From NCBI GenBank assembly GCA_964505785.1, contig CAZDJZ010000001.1, positions 310,001 through 374,000 on the forward strand: a stretch of DNA of 64,000 nucleotides, read 5' to 3'. Both the position numbers and the translations under genes were made by a program. Position 1 is the stretch's first letter. Each line of letters starts with the position of its first letter. This document shows positions 43,029-51,773 of the stretch, one piece after another. The notes below the pieces were generated by a model. The model saw nothing but the letters and a program-made list of their open reading frames with translations. It was not told the DNA's origin and made no database searches. The DNA comes from CAYRTV01 sp964505785 (GTDB lineage: Bacteria > Acidobacteriota > Aminicenantia > Aminicenantales > Aminicenantaceae).

Positions 43029-45897
43029 GATTTTCCTGTTCCCCGGTTATGGATTCCAGAGATTCCTTTTTGGTTTTGTGAACCGGCAGATAGATGGTAA
43101 AAACGGTGCCTTTTTGCTCGAGACTTTTAACGTCGATATGCCCGGCATGTTCTTTGACGATAGCATAACTGATAGACAATCCCAAGCCGGTTCCCTTGCC
43201 GATTCCTTTGGTCGTAAAAAACGGGTCAAATATATTGGGCATGTGCTGGCTTTTGATTCCGGTTCCTGTATCCTCAATCTTAACCGCCACATATTGGCCG
43301 TTTTGAAAAGTGCGGATTTTAAGAACTCCTCCATCCGGCATAGCATCGAGCGCATTGAGAATGATATTGATAAAAACCTGCTGCAGCCTGTCTCCTTGCC
43401 CCCAAACCAGATCTACCGGTCTCAATTCCAAGTTCAAATTGATATTCATATTTTTTAATTTATAATCAATGAGAGACATGATGGATTGAATATTCTCAGT
43501 GATGTTGACATGATGGAACATGGAATCCGAGGGATTTCTCGCGAAATTCAGCAGGTTCTTAACAATCCGGCCAACCCGGTCTGTTTGAGCTTCGATTTTA
43601 CTCAATATGCGGGAATGTGGAGAATCGGATAATTTTTTTTGCAGAATCTGGATATAACTGGAAATCCCGGTCAAGGGTGTATTGATTTCATGCGCAACTC
43701 CGGCGGAAAGCAATCCCACCGATGCCAGTTTCTCTGAAGTCAGCAGCTGCTGCTGAAGGGACATTTTTTCTGTTGTATCTTCAAAAACAACGACGGTCCC
43801 GTATGGATTCATCTTGTTATCTAAAAGGGGAGTTTTTGCGATGTCAAAAATTTTATTTTCGCCGTTCGGCAGCTGAAGACTGATTTCACTTAACAGCCGG
43901 AATCCTTTTTGGGTGTCGGAAGGGAATATCGCCGCATAATTTTGGGGACCCAGAACATCGGCCAGGTTTTTATGTGTGACCAGTTCCTTTCTTTTATGGA
44001 AGGTCTCTTCCATTACCCGGTTCCATCCAATAATTTGACCGTTTTTATCTGTAACAGCGACTCCCACGGTTAAGCTTTCTATGATGTTTTCACTATAATC
44101 TTTCAGTCTTTCCAATTCCAGGGCCCGGGCATGAACCTGATCATAAAGATAAGCGTTTTCGAGGGCGAGGGCCATGGGTGAGGATATGGTCCGAAGTAAT
44201 TCCCAGTCTTCAGAGTTGAGAAATGTGTCATCGGTCTTTTTTCCCATCGCTAAACATCCAATCAAGTTTCCTTCCACTTTCAGAGGGAGAAGATGGAAGA
44301 AATTCAAGGTGGTCATGGCATTGGTCTCGGAAGAAGGAATTTTTCGTTCTGTCAGGGAGAAAAGCGAGACAAATTCTTCATTTATTATCCTCTGGTAAAG
44401 ATGTTGATTCAGTTGGATTTGATTATTGGGAGGAAGCCATTGTTTTCGGGACCTCTGGACGAAAAATGTCCCTTTTTGGTTATCCGAGGGGAGAAGAAGA
44501 GCGATGTGTTCCAGGGACAGGGCGTTTGCGATCAGATCCAGTAGAGAGTGGGATAATTTCTCCAAATTTCTTTCCCGGCTCAACTCTTCGCTTATGGAAA
44601 GTAAGGTTTTCCGGTAATGATAACTGCGGCGGTATATGGCTCGATCTAAAAGGGATTGGATGAGATTTTTTAAGGGCGTAAAGAGAGTTGCTCCAAGAAT
44701 AATCGCAAGGATTCCGAGAAGCAGGACATTCAAATTATTTTCGGAAGAGATTTTTGTTTGAGAACTGACAATAAAGTAAACCGCTGCGATGACCATATAG
44801 GAAGTGATAAAGGTAACGGCCTTTTTTAACAGCACTTCCAGATCCATGAGTTTATAGCGGGAAATGGAATAGGCAAACGCCAAAGGAATAACAGCTTGGA
44901 GGACTATAGTCGCTTCGGAAATTTTTGAAGGAACGGAGCCGAAAATATATGGAAAAGCATAAAATACGGCAAAAGGAATAAATCCGATCCCCAGGCCGTA
45001 TGCGACCCATTTTAATTGTTTTTTTATGATCAGGTTCGAGACTTTGTAAGAATCATAAATGATAACACCCAGAGCGATCAGAGTAAAAAAAGTGAAATGG
45101 AAGAGATTCAATTTTTCCAGAGTCATAAAGTAGTCATAAATGAAAGATTCACCAAATTTAAAAATATTAGGTAAATGAATGAAAATTTGACCTGCTGACA
45201 ACAGGGAAGCGGGAAGATAGAATAAATAGATGGGAAATTTTTGGTGTTTATCGATTTTTTTGCGTTTAGGGAAAGCAGTAAAAAAATGCAGCAGCAGAGG
45301 CGGGAAAAAAAGGAAAGAGATGATATCAAGCCAGAAAAACAAGGTGTCCATCAAATCCAGATGTCCGGTTGGAGAAAAAACCTGAAAAGAAAAAAATGTC
45401 ATTGTAACCAAAAAGAAAAACATATAGGGCGGGGAAAGGGGTTTTCTGGCATTGATAAAAACGATTAAGCCGATAGCGAAAGCAGTCATTCCAATCAAGG
45501 CCAGATAGAAATAAAGCAGTGGGGTTCCTTTTTTCTCAACATAAAAAGAAGGGAACATGGGAAATCCTTCGCGGACGATCTCATAGCGGACTTTTTGATT
45601 GGAGCTTTCAGCAATCCACAGTTGTTTAGCAACATCAATAGGGTTTTCCATCGGGTTGAGATTGATTGAATATAGAATATCGCCCTTGTTTATCCCGGCC
45701 AGATATGCCGGGCTGCCCTCTTCCAGCCGGATGGCGGTCAAGCCTTCTTTCCGTTTTTGCCAGGTCACCCCGTCACTAGGCTTTTGCCATTGAATTTTTT
45801 TGTATATATTCAAGCATCCCAGAACAAGAAGAAGAAAAACAGGAAGAACAATAAAAAGGATTTTGTATTTATTCAAGGTGGTTCTTTGGAGCGGCAT
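43021..45897 (-). CDS. Membrane sensor histidine kinase with PDZ, multi-TM, GAF and PAS domains
   Basis: A 958-residue hybrid of modules. Order: TM helix (about 12-32), a PDZ-like extracytoplasmic domain (about 45-115, EEGSPAYLAGINKGDILYSI), seven or eight TM helices (about 125-410), a GAF domain (about 440-600), a PAS domain (about 615-730), HisKA with H736 (GVAHEINTPLTG), and an ATPase domain with NIILNALDAMP, EDTGTGI and GKGTGLGLSI. The N-terminal TM-PDZ-polytopic layout recalls ComP. It should phosphorylate the overlapping NtrC-type regulator. Ligand unknown; the PDZ suggests sensing of a peptide or protein C-terminus outside the membrane. Confidence 0.92.
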   Translation of the reverse strand: MPLQRTTLNKYKILFIVLPVFLLLVLGCLNIYKKIQWQKPSDGVTWQKRKEGLTAIRLEEGSPAYLAGINKGDILYSINLNPMENPIDVAKQLWIAESSNQKVRYEIVREGFPMFPSFYVEKKGTPLLYFYLALIGMTAFAIGLIVFINARKPLSPPYMFFFLVTMTFFSFQVFSPTGHLDLMDTLFFWLDIISFLFFPPLLLHFFTAFPKRKKIDKHQKFPIYLFYLPASLLSAGQIFIHLPNIFKFGESFIYDYFMTLEKLNLFHFTFFTLIALGVIIYDSYKVSNLIIKKQLKWVAYGLGIGFIPFAVFYAFPYIFGSVPSKISEATIVLQAVIPLAFAYSISRYKLMDLEVLLKKAVTFITSYMVIAAVYFIVSSQTKISSENNLNVLLLGILAIILGATLFTPLKNLIQSLLDRAIYRRSYHYRKTLLSISEELSRERNLEKLSHSLLDLIANALSLEHIALLLPSDNQKGTFFVQRSRKQWLPPNNQIQLNQHLYQRIINEEFVSLFSLTERKIPSSETNAMTTLNFFHLLPLKVEGNLIGCLAMGKKTDDTFLNSEDWELLRTISSPMALALENAYLYDQVHARALELERLKDYSENIIESLTVGVAVTDKNGQIIGWNRVMEETFHKRKELVTHKNLADVLGPQNYAAIFPSDTQKGFRLLSEISLQLPNGENKIFDIAKTPLLDNKMNPYGTVVVFEDTTEKMSLQQQLLTSEKLASVGLLSAGVAHEINTPLTGISSYIQILQKKLSDSPHSRILSKIEAQTDRVGRIVKNLLNFARNPSDSMFHHVNITENIQSIMSLIDYKLKNMNINLNLELRPVDLVWGQGDRLQQVFINIILNALDAMPDGGVLKIRTFQNGQYVAVKIEDTGTGIKSQHMPNIFDPFFTTKGIGKGTGLGLSISYAIVKEHAGHIDVKSLEQKGTVFTIYLPVHKTKKESLESITGEQENHG

Positions 45898-45947
45898 CTT
45901 TACGCTGTGAATCCAAAAAATTGAATCATTGTGATAAAAAATTTTCC

Positions 45948-46217
45948 CTAGTGCAAAAGATGGCTTCGGGCCGAGCGAACCGCCCAGTTGATGGCCGGTT
46001 CCGCCAGATATCTCTTAAGGACCGGGTTGTCTTTTAACCATAAGGGGTTGGTGTCCCGGGAAAGAAGGTTGTTCATATAGTCATTTTCGGACTGCTTGGA
46101 TTGAGGCGTTTCAACTTGGAGAGATTCTATTACTCCCGGTCCCCTTACGCTGGAAAAAATAGACAGGGATGCGGCCAGCACAGCCGTTAGTACGGACTTC
46201 AATACCTTTACCTTCAC
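45948..46217 (-). CDS. Small exported protein of unknown function
   Basis: An 89-residue product from a GTG at 46217. The N-terminus (KVKVLKSVLTAVLAASLSIF) is a clear signal peptide with cleavage likely near SSVRG. The mature part is short and polar (NDYMNNLLSRDTNPLWLKDN). I choose this start because a consensus promoter ends six bases upstream; a longer frame from 46295 would put that promoter inside the gene. It sits between the sensor kinase and pilC. I recognise no family. Confidence 0.6.
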   Translation of the reverse strand: MKVKVLKSVLTAVLAASLSIFSSVRGPGVIESLQVETPQSKQSENDYMNNLLSRDTNPLWLKDNPVLKRYLAEPAINWAVRSARSHLLH

Positions 46218-46252
46218 GATGCTAACATAAAGATTTCGCAGAAATTTGTCAA
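46217..46252 (-). promoter_or_regulatory. Consensus promoter with leaderless GTG start
   Basis: On the minus strand TTGACA (46252-46247), a 17-bp spacer and TATGTT (46229-46224). Six bases later is the GTG at 46217 that opens a signal peptide. No ribosome-binding site is present. Confidence 0.65.
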
Positions 46253-46366
46253 CTCCCGCGGAATAGCAAAGAGAGTGGGTTTTATTGACAAACAATCAGG
46301 GATTAATTATCATGACTCCTACTATACACATCTATTTGTATTATTTTCAGAAAGTGGATGTGCGAG

Positions 46367-46372
46367 TATAAT
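46367..46372 (+). promoter_or_regulatory. -10 element before pilC
   Basis: TATAAT lies 14 bases before the pilC ATG, giving a leader of about eight bases without a ribosome-binding site. No good -35 is seen at 16-18 bp upstream. Confidence 0.4.
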
Positions 46373-46386
46373 GGGAATAAACTAAA

Positions 46387-47595
46387 ATGCCGTATTTTCA
46401 ATGCCGTCTTGCCTCCGAAGACGGACAGATGTTTTCGAAATCACACTTTGCCCCGTCACAGGATTCCTGCCGCAGGCATTTTGAATCTCAGGGTTTTTGT
46501 ATTCTTTCCATGAAGAGAGATTGGAAAAAAATTGAAGTATCCCTTTCTTTGGGCCGGAAAGATATTAAATCCAAAGATTTTGTGATGTTCAATCAGGAAC
46601 TGGTCGCCCTGATCAATGCCGGGTACCCTATTTTAAAGAGCATTCAGATTATCATAAGCCGCGCCAAGGATCCCCGTTTGCGGGAAATATTAATGGAAGT
46701 GGAAAATGAGGTCCGGAGTGGAAAGTCTCTATCGGAAGCGTTCTCTGAAAACAGTATTGATTTTTCCACTGTTTATATCGCATCCCTGATGGCCGGGGAG
46801 AGGGGAGGAAACCTGCCCGAAACCATCAAGAGGTATATCACATATGAAAAGGTGATCACCCGCACACGGGAACGGGTCAAAACGGCTTTGACTTATCCGG
46901 TATTGCTGCTGCTTCTTTCCGGAGCTCTCTTAGGCGTTCTGGTCGGATTCATCATTCCCAGGTTTTCTGATTTCTATTCTGACTTCGGCGCGGAGCTTCC
47001 GTTTATCACGCGGGCTTTGGTTTCGTTTTCCCATTTTGTACGGAATAATTTTCTATATTTATTGGGACTGCTCCTGATTTTGGCGGTTGTATATGTTCAA
47101 ATGAAGCGGAAAACAACGACCAGAATAATGTTGGACCGCTGGAAGTTAAAAATTCCTGTTATCCGGCTGGTGTGGATCGAATCGTCTGTTGCACTGTTCA
47201 GCCGGACTTTAAGCCTTCTGCTGGGAGGCGGAATTTCGCTGCTGCAGTCGGTGGGCATTGCCCGGAAAGCGGTTCCTAATGAGTACCTGGTTCATAGAAT
47301 GCATGATCTGCCGGACCATATCAAAAACGGCGAAAATTTATCGGAAGCTGTAGATAAATCCGGGTTTTTTACTCCCCTGGCTTTGGATATGATCCGGATC
47401 GGAGAACGCTCGGCTAATTTGGAGGGAATGCTTGGAGAAGTGGCAGGGGTTTACGATGAGCGTATTCAGGAAAGAGTTGACCGGCTGGTGGCCCTTATAG
47501 AACCGGCCATTATTCTTTTTATGGGATTCATTGTGGCCGGAATGCTTCTTTCCGTCTATCTCCCGATTTTTAATATCATCAGTGTAACGAGATGA
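46387..47595 (+). CDS. pilC: Type IV pilus / type II secretion inner-membrane platform protein PilC
   Basis: A 402-residue GspF-family protein that anchors the assembly ATPase. It has two repeated cytoplasmic T2SSF domains: the first includes FNQELVALINAGYPILKSIQ and ASLMAGERGGNLPETIKRY, the second SRTLSLLLGGGISLLQSVGI and MIRIGERSANLEGML. Three hydrophobic segments are placed as in the family. It is first in the pilC-B-M-N-O-P-Q operon, an order where the platform precedes the ATPase. The stop overlaps pilB (ATGA). Confidence 0.93.
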   Translation: MPYFQCRLASEDGQMFSKSHFAPSQDSCRRHFESQGFCILSMKRDWKKIEVSLSLGRKDIKSKDFVMFNQELVALINAGYPILKSIQIIISRAKDPRLREILMEVENEVRSGKSLSEAFSENSIDFSTVYIASLMAGERGGNLPETIKRYITYEKVITRTRERVKTALTYPVLLLLLSGALLGVLVGFIIPRFSDFYSDFGAELPFITRALVSFSHFVRNNFLYLLGLLLILAVVYVQMKRKTTTRIMLDRWKLKIPVIRLVWIESSVALFSRTLSLLLGGGISLLQSVGIARKAVPNEYLVHRMHDLPDHIKNGENLSEAVDKSGFFTPLALDMIRIGERSANLEGMLGEVAGVYDERIQERVDRLVALIEPAIILFMGFIVAGMLLSVYLPIFNIISVTR

Positions 47596-49211
47596 CCATG
47601 AATAAACAAAGTGAAGACAAAGAAAACATTTTAAAAGAAGAAGAAAAGATAAAAAAGCTGGCGCAAAGATATAGGGTTCCTTATGTCGATCTTACGGATG
47701 CCGCCTTGGACCGGGACCTGGTACAGTCTTTTCCGGTGGATTTTCTTCATAGGTCCAATTTTATTCCGCTTAAGGAAGAAAACGGGGTCGTGAAAATCGC
47801 GGTGGCGGATCCATCCGATATATCCATTATTGACTCCATTGAGTCTTTTTTAGGAAAGAAAGTGGAAGTGTATGCAGCATCAAAACACGCCATTCATGAA
47901 GCCTTGCGGAGAAGTGAGACCGCGCTCCAGGTCCTGAAAACCGCGACCGAAGGGTATTCGGTTCAAGTATTGGACAGGGAAGAAGAGGATAAAGATGAAA
48001 TCATCTCGGTGGAAAAGCTGGCGGACCAGGACGGCTCCATCATTAAACTGGTGAATTCCATTATTTTCACGGCTGTCCAGAAATGGGCATCGGATATTCA
48101 TATCGAATCCCGTGAAGATTCGCTTATGGTCAAATACAGGATCGACGGTGTATTGAACCGAGCGATGGAGCCGATTGATCAAAAATTTCAGTCGCCTATC
48201 ATCTCCCGTATCAAGGTCATGTCGGATCTGGACATCGCGGAAAGGCGCGTACCGCAGGATGGGAAATTCCGTTTGAGAATTAAGGATAAAACGATCGATT
48301 TCCGGGTTTCCATTATGCCGAGCATATACGGCGAGGACGCTGTGATAAGAATCCTGGATAAAGAAATGATTACCGAAGCCATTTCTGAGTTGAAGTTGGA
48401 GATGCTGGGTTTTTCCGATAAGGTGTTGGCGAAAATCATCAAATATATCCGGGTTCCTTACGGGATGCTGCTGGTGACTGGCCCGACCGGCTCGGGAAAA
48501 ACCACAACGCTTTATGCGGCTTTGACCGAAATCAACTCTCCTGAAGATAAGATTGTCACGATTGAGGACCCGGTGGAGTATCAGATCCAGGGCATTACGC
48601 AAATTCCGGTCAATGAAAAAAAAGGATTAACCTTTGCCCGGGGCCTGCGGTCCATTTTGCGGCATGACCCGGATAAGATCATGGTCGGAGAGATTCGTGA
48701 TCCGGAGACCGCGCAGATCGCCATTCAATCCGCGTTGACCGGACATTTGGTCTTTACGACGGTTCATGCTAATAATGTGTTTGACGTTATCAGCCGTTTT
48801 TTGCATATGGGTGTTGATCCTTACAGTTTTATCTCCGCGCTCAACGGGATTTTAGCCCAGAGGCTGGTACGGATATTATGCCGGCATTGCCGCGAGGAAG
48901 TGACGTACAATGAAGAAGTCCTGCGTGATACGGGATTAGATCCGGACAAATACAGGAATCATAAATTCTATGAAGCCCACGGATGTGAAGAATGCAATTT
49001 CAAGGGATATCAGGGGCGAACAGCGATAGCCGAGTTCCTTGAGCTTTCGGACAGTATTCGGGAAATGATCCTTAATAAAAAACCTTTGTCTGAGGTGAGG
49101 AAGCAAGCCCGGGCGGAAGGGATGTTCTCTCTTCGGCATTTCGGTTTGGAGAAAGTTGTTGAAGGAATAACAAGTTTGAAAGAATTGAATAAAGTGACAT
49201 TTGTGGAATGA
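47592..49211 (+). CDS. pilB: Pilus/secretion assembly ATPase PilB/GspE
   Basis: A 539-residue hexameric motor ATPase. The N-terminal MshEN/GspE-N domain spans about 20-150. The motor has Walker A GPTGSGKTT near residue 297, the Asp box TIEDPVEYQI, Walker B IMVGEIRDPETA and the His box TGHLVFTTVHAN. A zinc knuckle follows: two C-x2-C pairs (CRHC and CEEC) as in PilB/GspE. The start overlaps pilC and the stop overlaps pilM by four bases each. No PilT retraction ATPase is in the window. Confidence 0.95.
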   Translation: MTMNKQSEDKENILKEEEKIKKLAQRYRVPYVDLTDAALDRDLVQSFPVDFLHRSNFIPLKEENGVVKIAVADPSDISIIDSIESFLGKKVEVYAASKHAIHEALRRSETALQVLKTATEGYSVQVLDREEEDKDEIISVEKLADQDGSIIKLVNSIIFTAVQKWASDIHIESREDSLMVKYRIDGVLNRAMEPIDQKFQSPIISRIKVMSDLDIAERRVPQDGKFRLRIKDKTIDFRVSIMPSIYGEDAVIRILDKEMITEAISELKLEMLGFSDKVLAKIIKYIRVPYGMLLVTGPTGSGKTTTLYAALTEINSPEDKIVTIEDPVEYQIQGITQIPVNEKKGLTFARGLRSILRHDPDKIMVGEIRDPETAQIAIQSALTGHLVFTTVHANNVFDVISRFLHMGVDPYSFISALNGILAQRLVRILCRHCREEVTYNEEVLRDTGLDPDKYRNHKFYEAHGCEECNFKGYQGRTAIAEFLELSDSIREMILNKKPLSEVRKQARAEGMFSLRHFGLEKVVEGITSLKELNKVTFVE

Positions 49212-50173
49212 AACCGGCAAATAAAAACCAAATCGATTCATGGCGGGAAAAGATTTATGAATTTTTCACCCGGAAACCCTATCTGCCTCTGGCTTTTCAT
49301 ATATCCGAAGGTTATATCAGCGGGATCGCGTTATCACCTAAAGAGAAAAAAATCAAGACAAATTTTATTGAGCCGCTCCATCCCGGAGCACTTAGAGCCT
49401 CTTTCTTTAAAAACAATATTCAATCCCCGGAGCCGATCCTTTCTGTGATTAGAGGAGGACAAAAAAAATTGGGAGGCAACTTGCATAAGGCAGCCTTGCT
49501 GCTCCCGGAGATAACCCAAAAAACCTTCAGCTTTGCTTTTGATACACTCCCGCTGTCACAGTCAGAGAGGGAAAAATTGATCCGGTTCCGTATAAAAAAA
49601 CAATTACCGCTAATACCCGATGACGCTAGAATCTCTTATGATGTTTTTCCCGCGGCTGCTAATCCGGGCGCACGGGTGGTGGCTTCTGCCGTTCGCCGGG
49701 AGGTGATCAAAGAATATGAAAACCTGTTTGAGGAAGCGGGAATCAAAGTAAAAATGATTTCAACTCCGGTGATGGGATTGATCAACCTGCTGCGCTATGA
49801 AACGGCTTTAGACTTTTTACTGTTAAATGTAGAGGAAGAAGCTTTTTCTCTGGCGGCTGTGGTCAGAGGGGAATTTGCTTTATACCGGCAGAAGCCCTTT
49901 GGTTTCGAGAGCCCGGATGAAGATGAAACCAGGAATAAGATCGCAACGGTGGTTCAGGAAATAGAAAATACAATGAATTTTATCGAAGACCGGGAGGAAA
50001 GAAAAATCGAAGCCTTTTGGATCAGGAATGGAAGCCATGACAAGAATAAATTTTTTGAAATTCTGAATCCTATGGTCCGGATTACTCCTAAAAATATCGC
50101 GGAGTGTTCCCGGCTGGATTCGAAAATTCATGACCGGGAGCAATTGGCGCCCTTGATAGGTCAATTAACATGA
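49208..50173 (+). CDS. pilM: PilM-like actin-fold pilus assembly protein
   Basis: A 321-residue cytoplasmic protein with an actin-like (PilM/GspL-cyto) fold. The pattern LAFHISEGYISGIALSPKE, LLLPEITQKTFSFAFDTLP, REKLIRFRIKKQLPLIPDD and VVASAVRREVIKEYENLFEE is that of the PilM family, though divergent. It is expected to bind the N-terminus of PilN. It overlaps pilB and pilN by four bases each. Confidence 0.82.
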   Translation: MKPANKNQIDSWREKIYEFFTRKPYLPLAFHISEGYISGIALSPKEKKIKTNFIEPLHPGALRASFFKNNIQSPEPILSVIRGGQKKLGGNLHKAALLLPEITQKTFSFAFDTLPLSQSEREKLIRFRIKKQLPLIPDDARISYDVFPAAANPGARVVASAVRREVIKEYENLFEEAGIKVKMISTPVMGLINLLRYETALDFLLLNVEEEAFSLAAVVRGEFALYRQKPFGFESPDEDETRNKIATVVQEIENTMNFIEDREERKIEAFWIRNGSHDKNKFFEILNPMVRITPKNIAECSRLDSKIHDREQLAPLIGQLT

Positions 50174-50733
50174 TGAAAAAAGCAGTGAATATCAATCTTG
50201 CCAGCCAACCAGCCCGCAACCGGCGGCTGTTTTTTGTCCTTTTGGGAACCGGCGGTCTTCTGCTTATCCTGACCGTTGTGGCCGCGGCCGATATTTTTCT
50301 CACGTATTCAGGAAAAAATCAAGGAGCCAAAAGAGCTTTAAACCGTTTGGAAGAGCGTATGAAACTGGTTCAGAGGGAAGAAATACGGATAACCAACCGG
50401 ATTGAACAAATTGAATTGGCGGAAGGAAGCAGAGTGGACATTTATAATGATTTGATATTTCAAAAAAGCTTTTCATGGGTTGAACTTTTAACCGCCATGG
50501 AAAAAGCCCTTCCGGATCCCTGTTTCATTCAGTCTTTTTCACCATTGCAAAAAAATGAAAACCAGCTGGAAGTCAAATTTCATGTGGCGTATAAATCCCT
50601 CGATGATTTATTGAGTTTTATAAACCGCCTCAAAAAGACCGGTTTTGATAGTATTCAAGTAAGAAATGAAACACAAAGCAGCGGGGGATACAACATATCG
50701 GAAATGTCATTGAGATATGAAAGAATTCATTAA
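50170..50733 (+). CDS. pilN: PilN-like bitopic pilus assembly protein
   Basis: A 187-residue inner-membrane protein. The NINLASQPARNRR motif near the start is the conserved PilN segment that binds PilM. One TM helix follows (VLLGTGGLLLILTVVAAADI), then a coiled coil and a small periplasmic ferredoxin-like domain. It overlaps pilM by 4 nt and pilO by 17 nt. Confidence 0.88.
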   Translation: MMKKAVNINLASQPARNRRLFFVLLGTGGLLLILTVVAAADIFLTYSGKNQGAKRALNRLEERMKLVQREEIRITNRIEQIELAEGSRVDIYNDLIFQKSFSWVELLTAMEKALPDPCFIQSFSPLQKNENQLEVKFHVAYKSLDDLLSFINRLKKTGFDSIQVRNETQSSGGYNISEMSLRYERIH

Positions 50734-51277
50734 TCTACTCAGCCGCGCAGAGCGGCGAATTATCGCTTCGTTAGGAGCAGTCATTGCTGTTGCCCTGGTC
50801 TTTTATATATTCATCGCCTTGCCTCAACGGAGTTCATATTTATCGAGGCAAAAGCAGATCGATCTGCAGCAGCAGGAATTACAGCGGCTGGAATCCGAGA
50901 GACTGCAGCAAAAAAAAATGTTGGCGGACTGGATTCAAGCCCAAGATGATTTACAGGAAATCAATGCCAAATATTTTTATCCCCGGGAAGTGGGATACCA
51001 GGATATCCGGAAGGATCTAAACCGTATTTTTCAAAAAACCGGCGTTCGGGCGGAGCGGATTCAGTATGAGTATGCGCAAGTCAGAGATGTTGACATTCAG
51101 AAGGTGCTTATCAATTTCCAGATTTCCGGCGATTATGATTTACTGAAAGGGTTTTTATACGAAATAGAGACCTTTCCTAAATTCATCTGGGTAGAAAAAA
51201 TAAGCTTCGGCGACACAGAAGAAACGAACCGGAATATAAGCTTAAGTTTGACCCTGGCGGCTTACTATGCATTGTAA
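50717..51277 (+). CDS. pilO: PilO-like bitopic pilus assembly protein
   Basis: A 186-residue protein with one TM helix (IIASLGAVIAVALVFYIFIA), a coiled coil (residues about 40-85) and a periplasmic ferredoxin-like fold. It is expected to pair with PilN and link the inner-membrane platform to PilP/PilQ. Sequence is divergent; the call rests on the topology and operon position. Confidence 0.8.
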   Translation: MKEFINLLSRAERRIIASLGAVIAVALVFYIFIALPQRSSYLSRQKQIDLQQQELQRLESERLQQKKMLADWIQAQDDLQEINAKYFYPREVGYQDIRKDLNRIFQKTGVRAERIQYEYAQVRDVDIQKVLINFQISGDYDLLKGFLYEIETFPKFIWVEKISFGDTEETNRNISLSLTLAAYYAL

Positions 51278-51773
51278 AACTGTTGCAGCAATAGGAATAT
51301 TGGCCGGATGTGTCTTGGTGTTTTCGTTCGGTCAGGATAAAGGCTCCGGCCGGGAAAAAGAAAAACTCCTGCATACCGAACTCTTAAAGTTTGAACGGCC
51401 TCCCCTGAAAAAATCTTTAAGGAATATTTTCACTCCATTTCAAGGCAAAAGAGGGGACCGCATTCCCGGAGAAAAACCGGGCGGCTCCGAAAGAGTGCCG
51501 GGTGATACCGGCACGCAGCCGGAAGAAGAAGGAAGTCCAGGTGCAGAGAATTCATCTTCATCCTTACCCCGTATCGATTTGAAATATATTGGATATGTGG
51601 GGAATGAGGAAAGGAAAGTGGCCTTAATTTTCCGGGGAGGAGAAGCGCTGGCTGTTAAAAGGCGGGAAATTCTTCCTGATGGAGTGAAAATCATCCGCAT
51701 TTCCAGTGAAGAGGTGGAAGTTGAATTGCCGGGAGGGGAAAACATCAAGTTTTCTCTTGAGGGAGAAAAATAA
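51267..51773 (+). CDS. pilP: PilP/GspC-like periplasmic linker protein
   Basis: A 168-residue protein. The N-terminal hydrophobic stretch contains LAGC at residues 12-15, a possible lipobox, but more hydrophobic residues follow, so it may be a TM anchor. A Pro/Gly-rich linker (about 60-105) leads to a compact beta domain (IDLKYIGYVGNEERKVALIF) like the homology region of PilP/GspC that docks on the secretin. It overlaps pilO by 11 nt and pilQ by 1 nt. Confidence 0.75.
   Translation: MHCKTVAAIGILAGCVLVFSFGQDKGSGREKEKLLHTELLKFERPPLKKSLRNIFTPFQGKRGDRIPGEKPGGSERVPGDTGTQPEEEGSPGAENSSSSLPRIDLKYIGYVGNEERKVALIFRGGEALAVKRREILPDGVKIIRISSEEVEVELPGGENIKFSLEGEK

Noticed and set aside
47880..48602. 240-codon minus-strand frame opposite pilB
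   Set aside because: It lies wholly over the conserved ATPase core and mirrors its codon pattern; no start signal.
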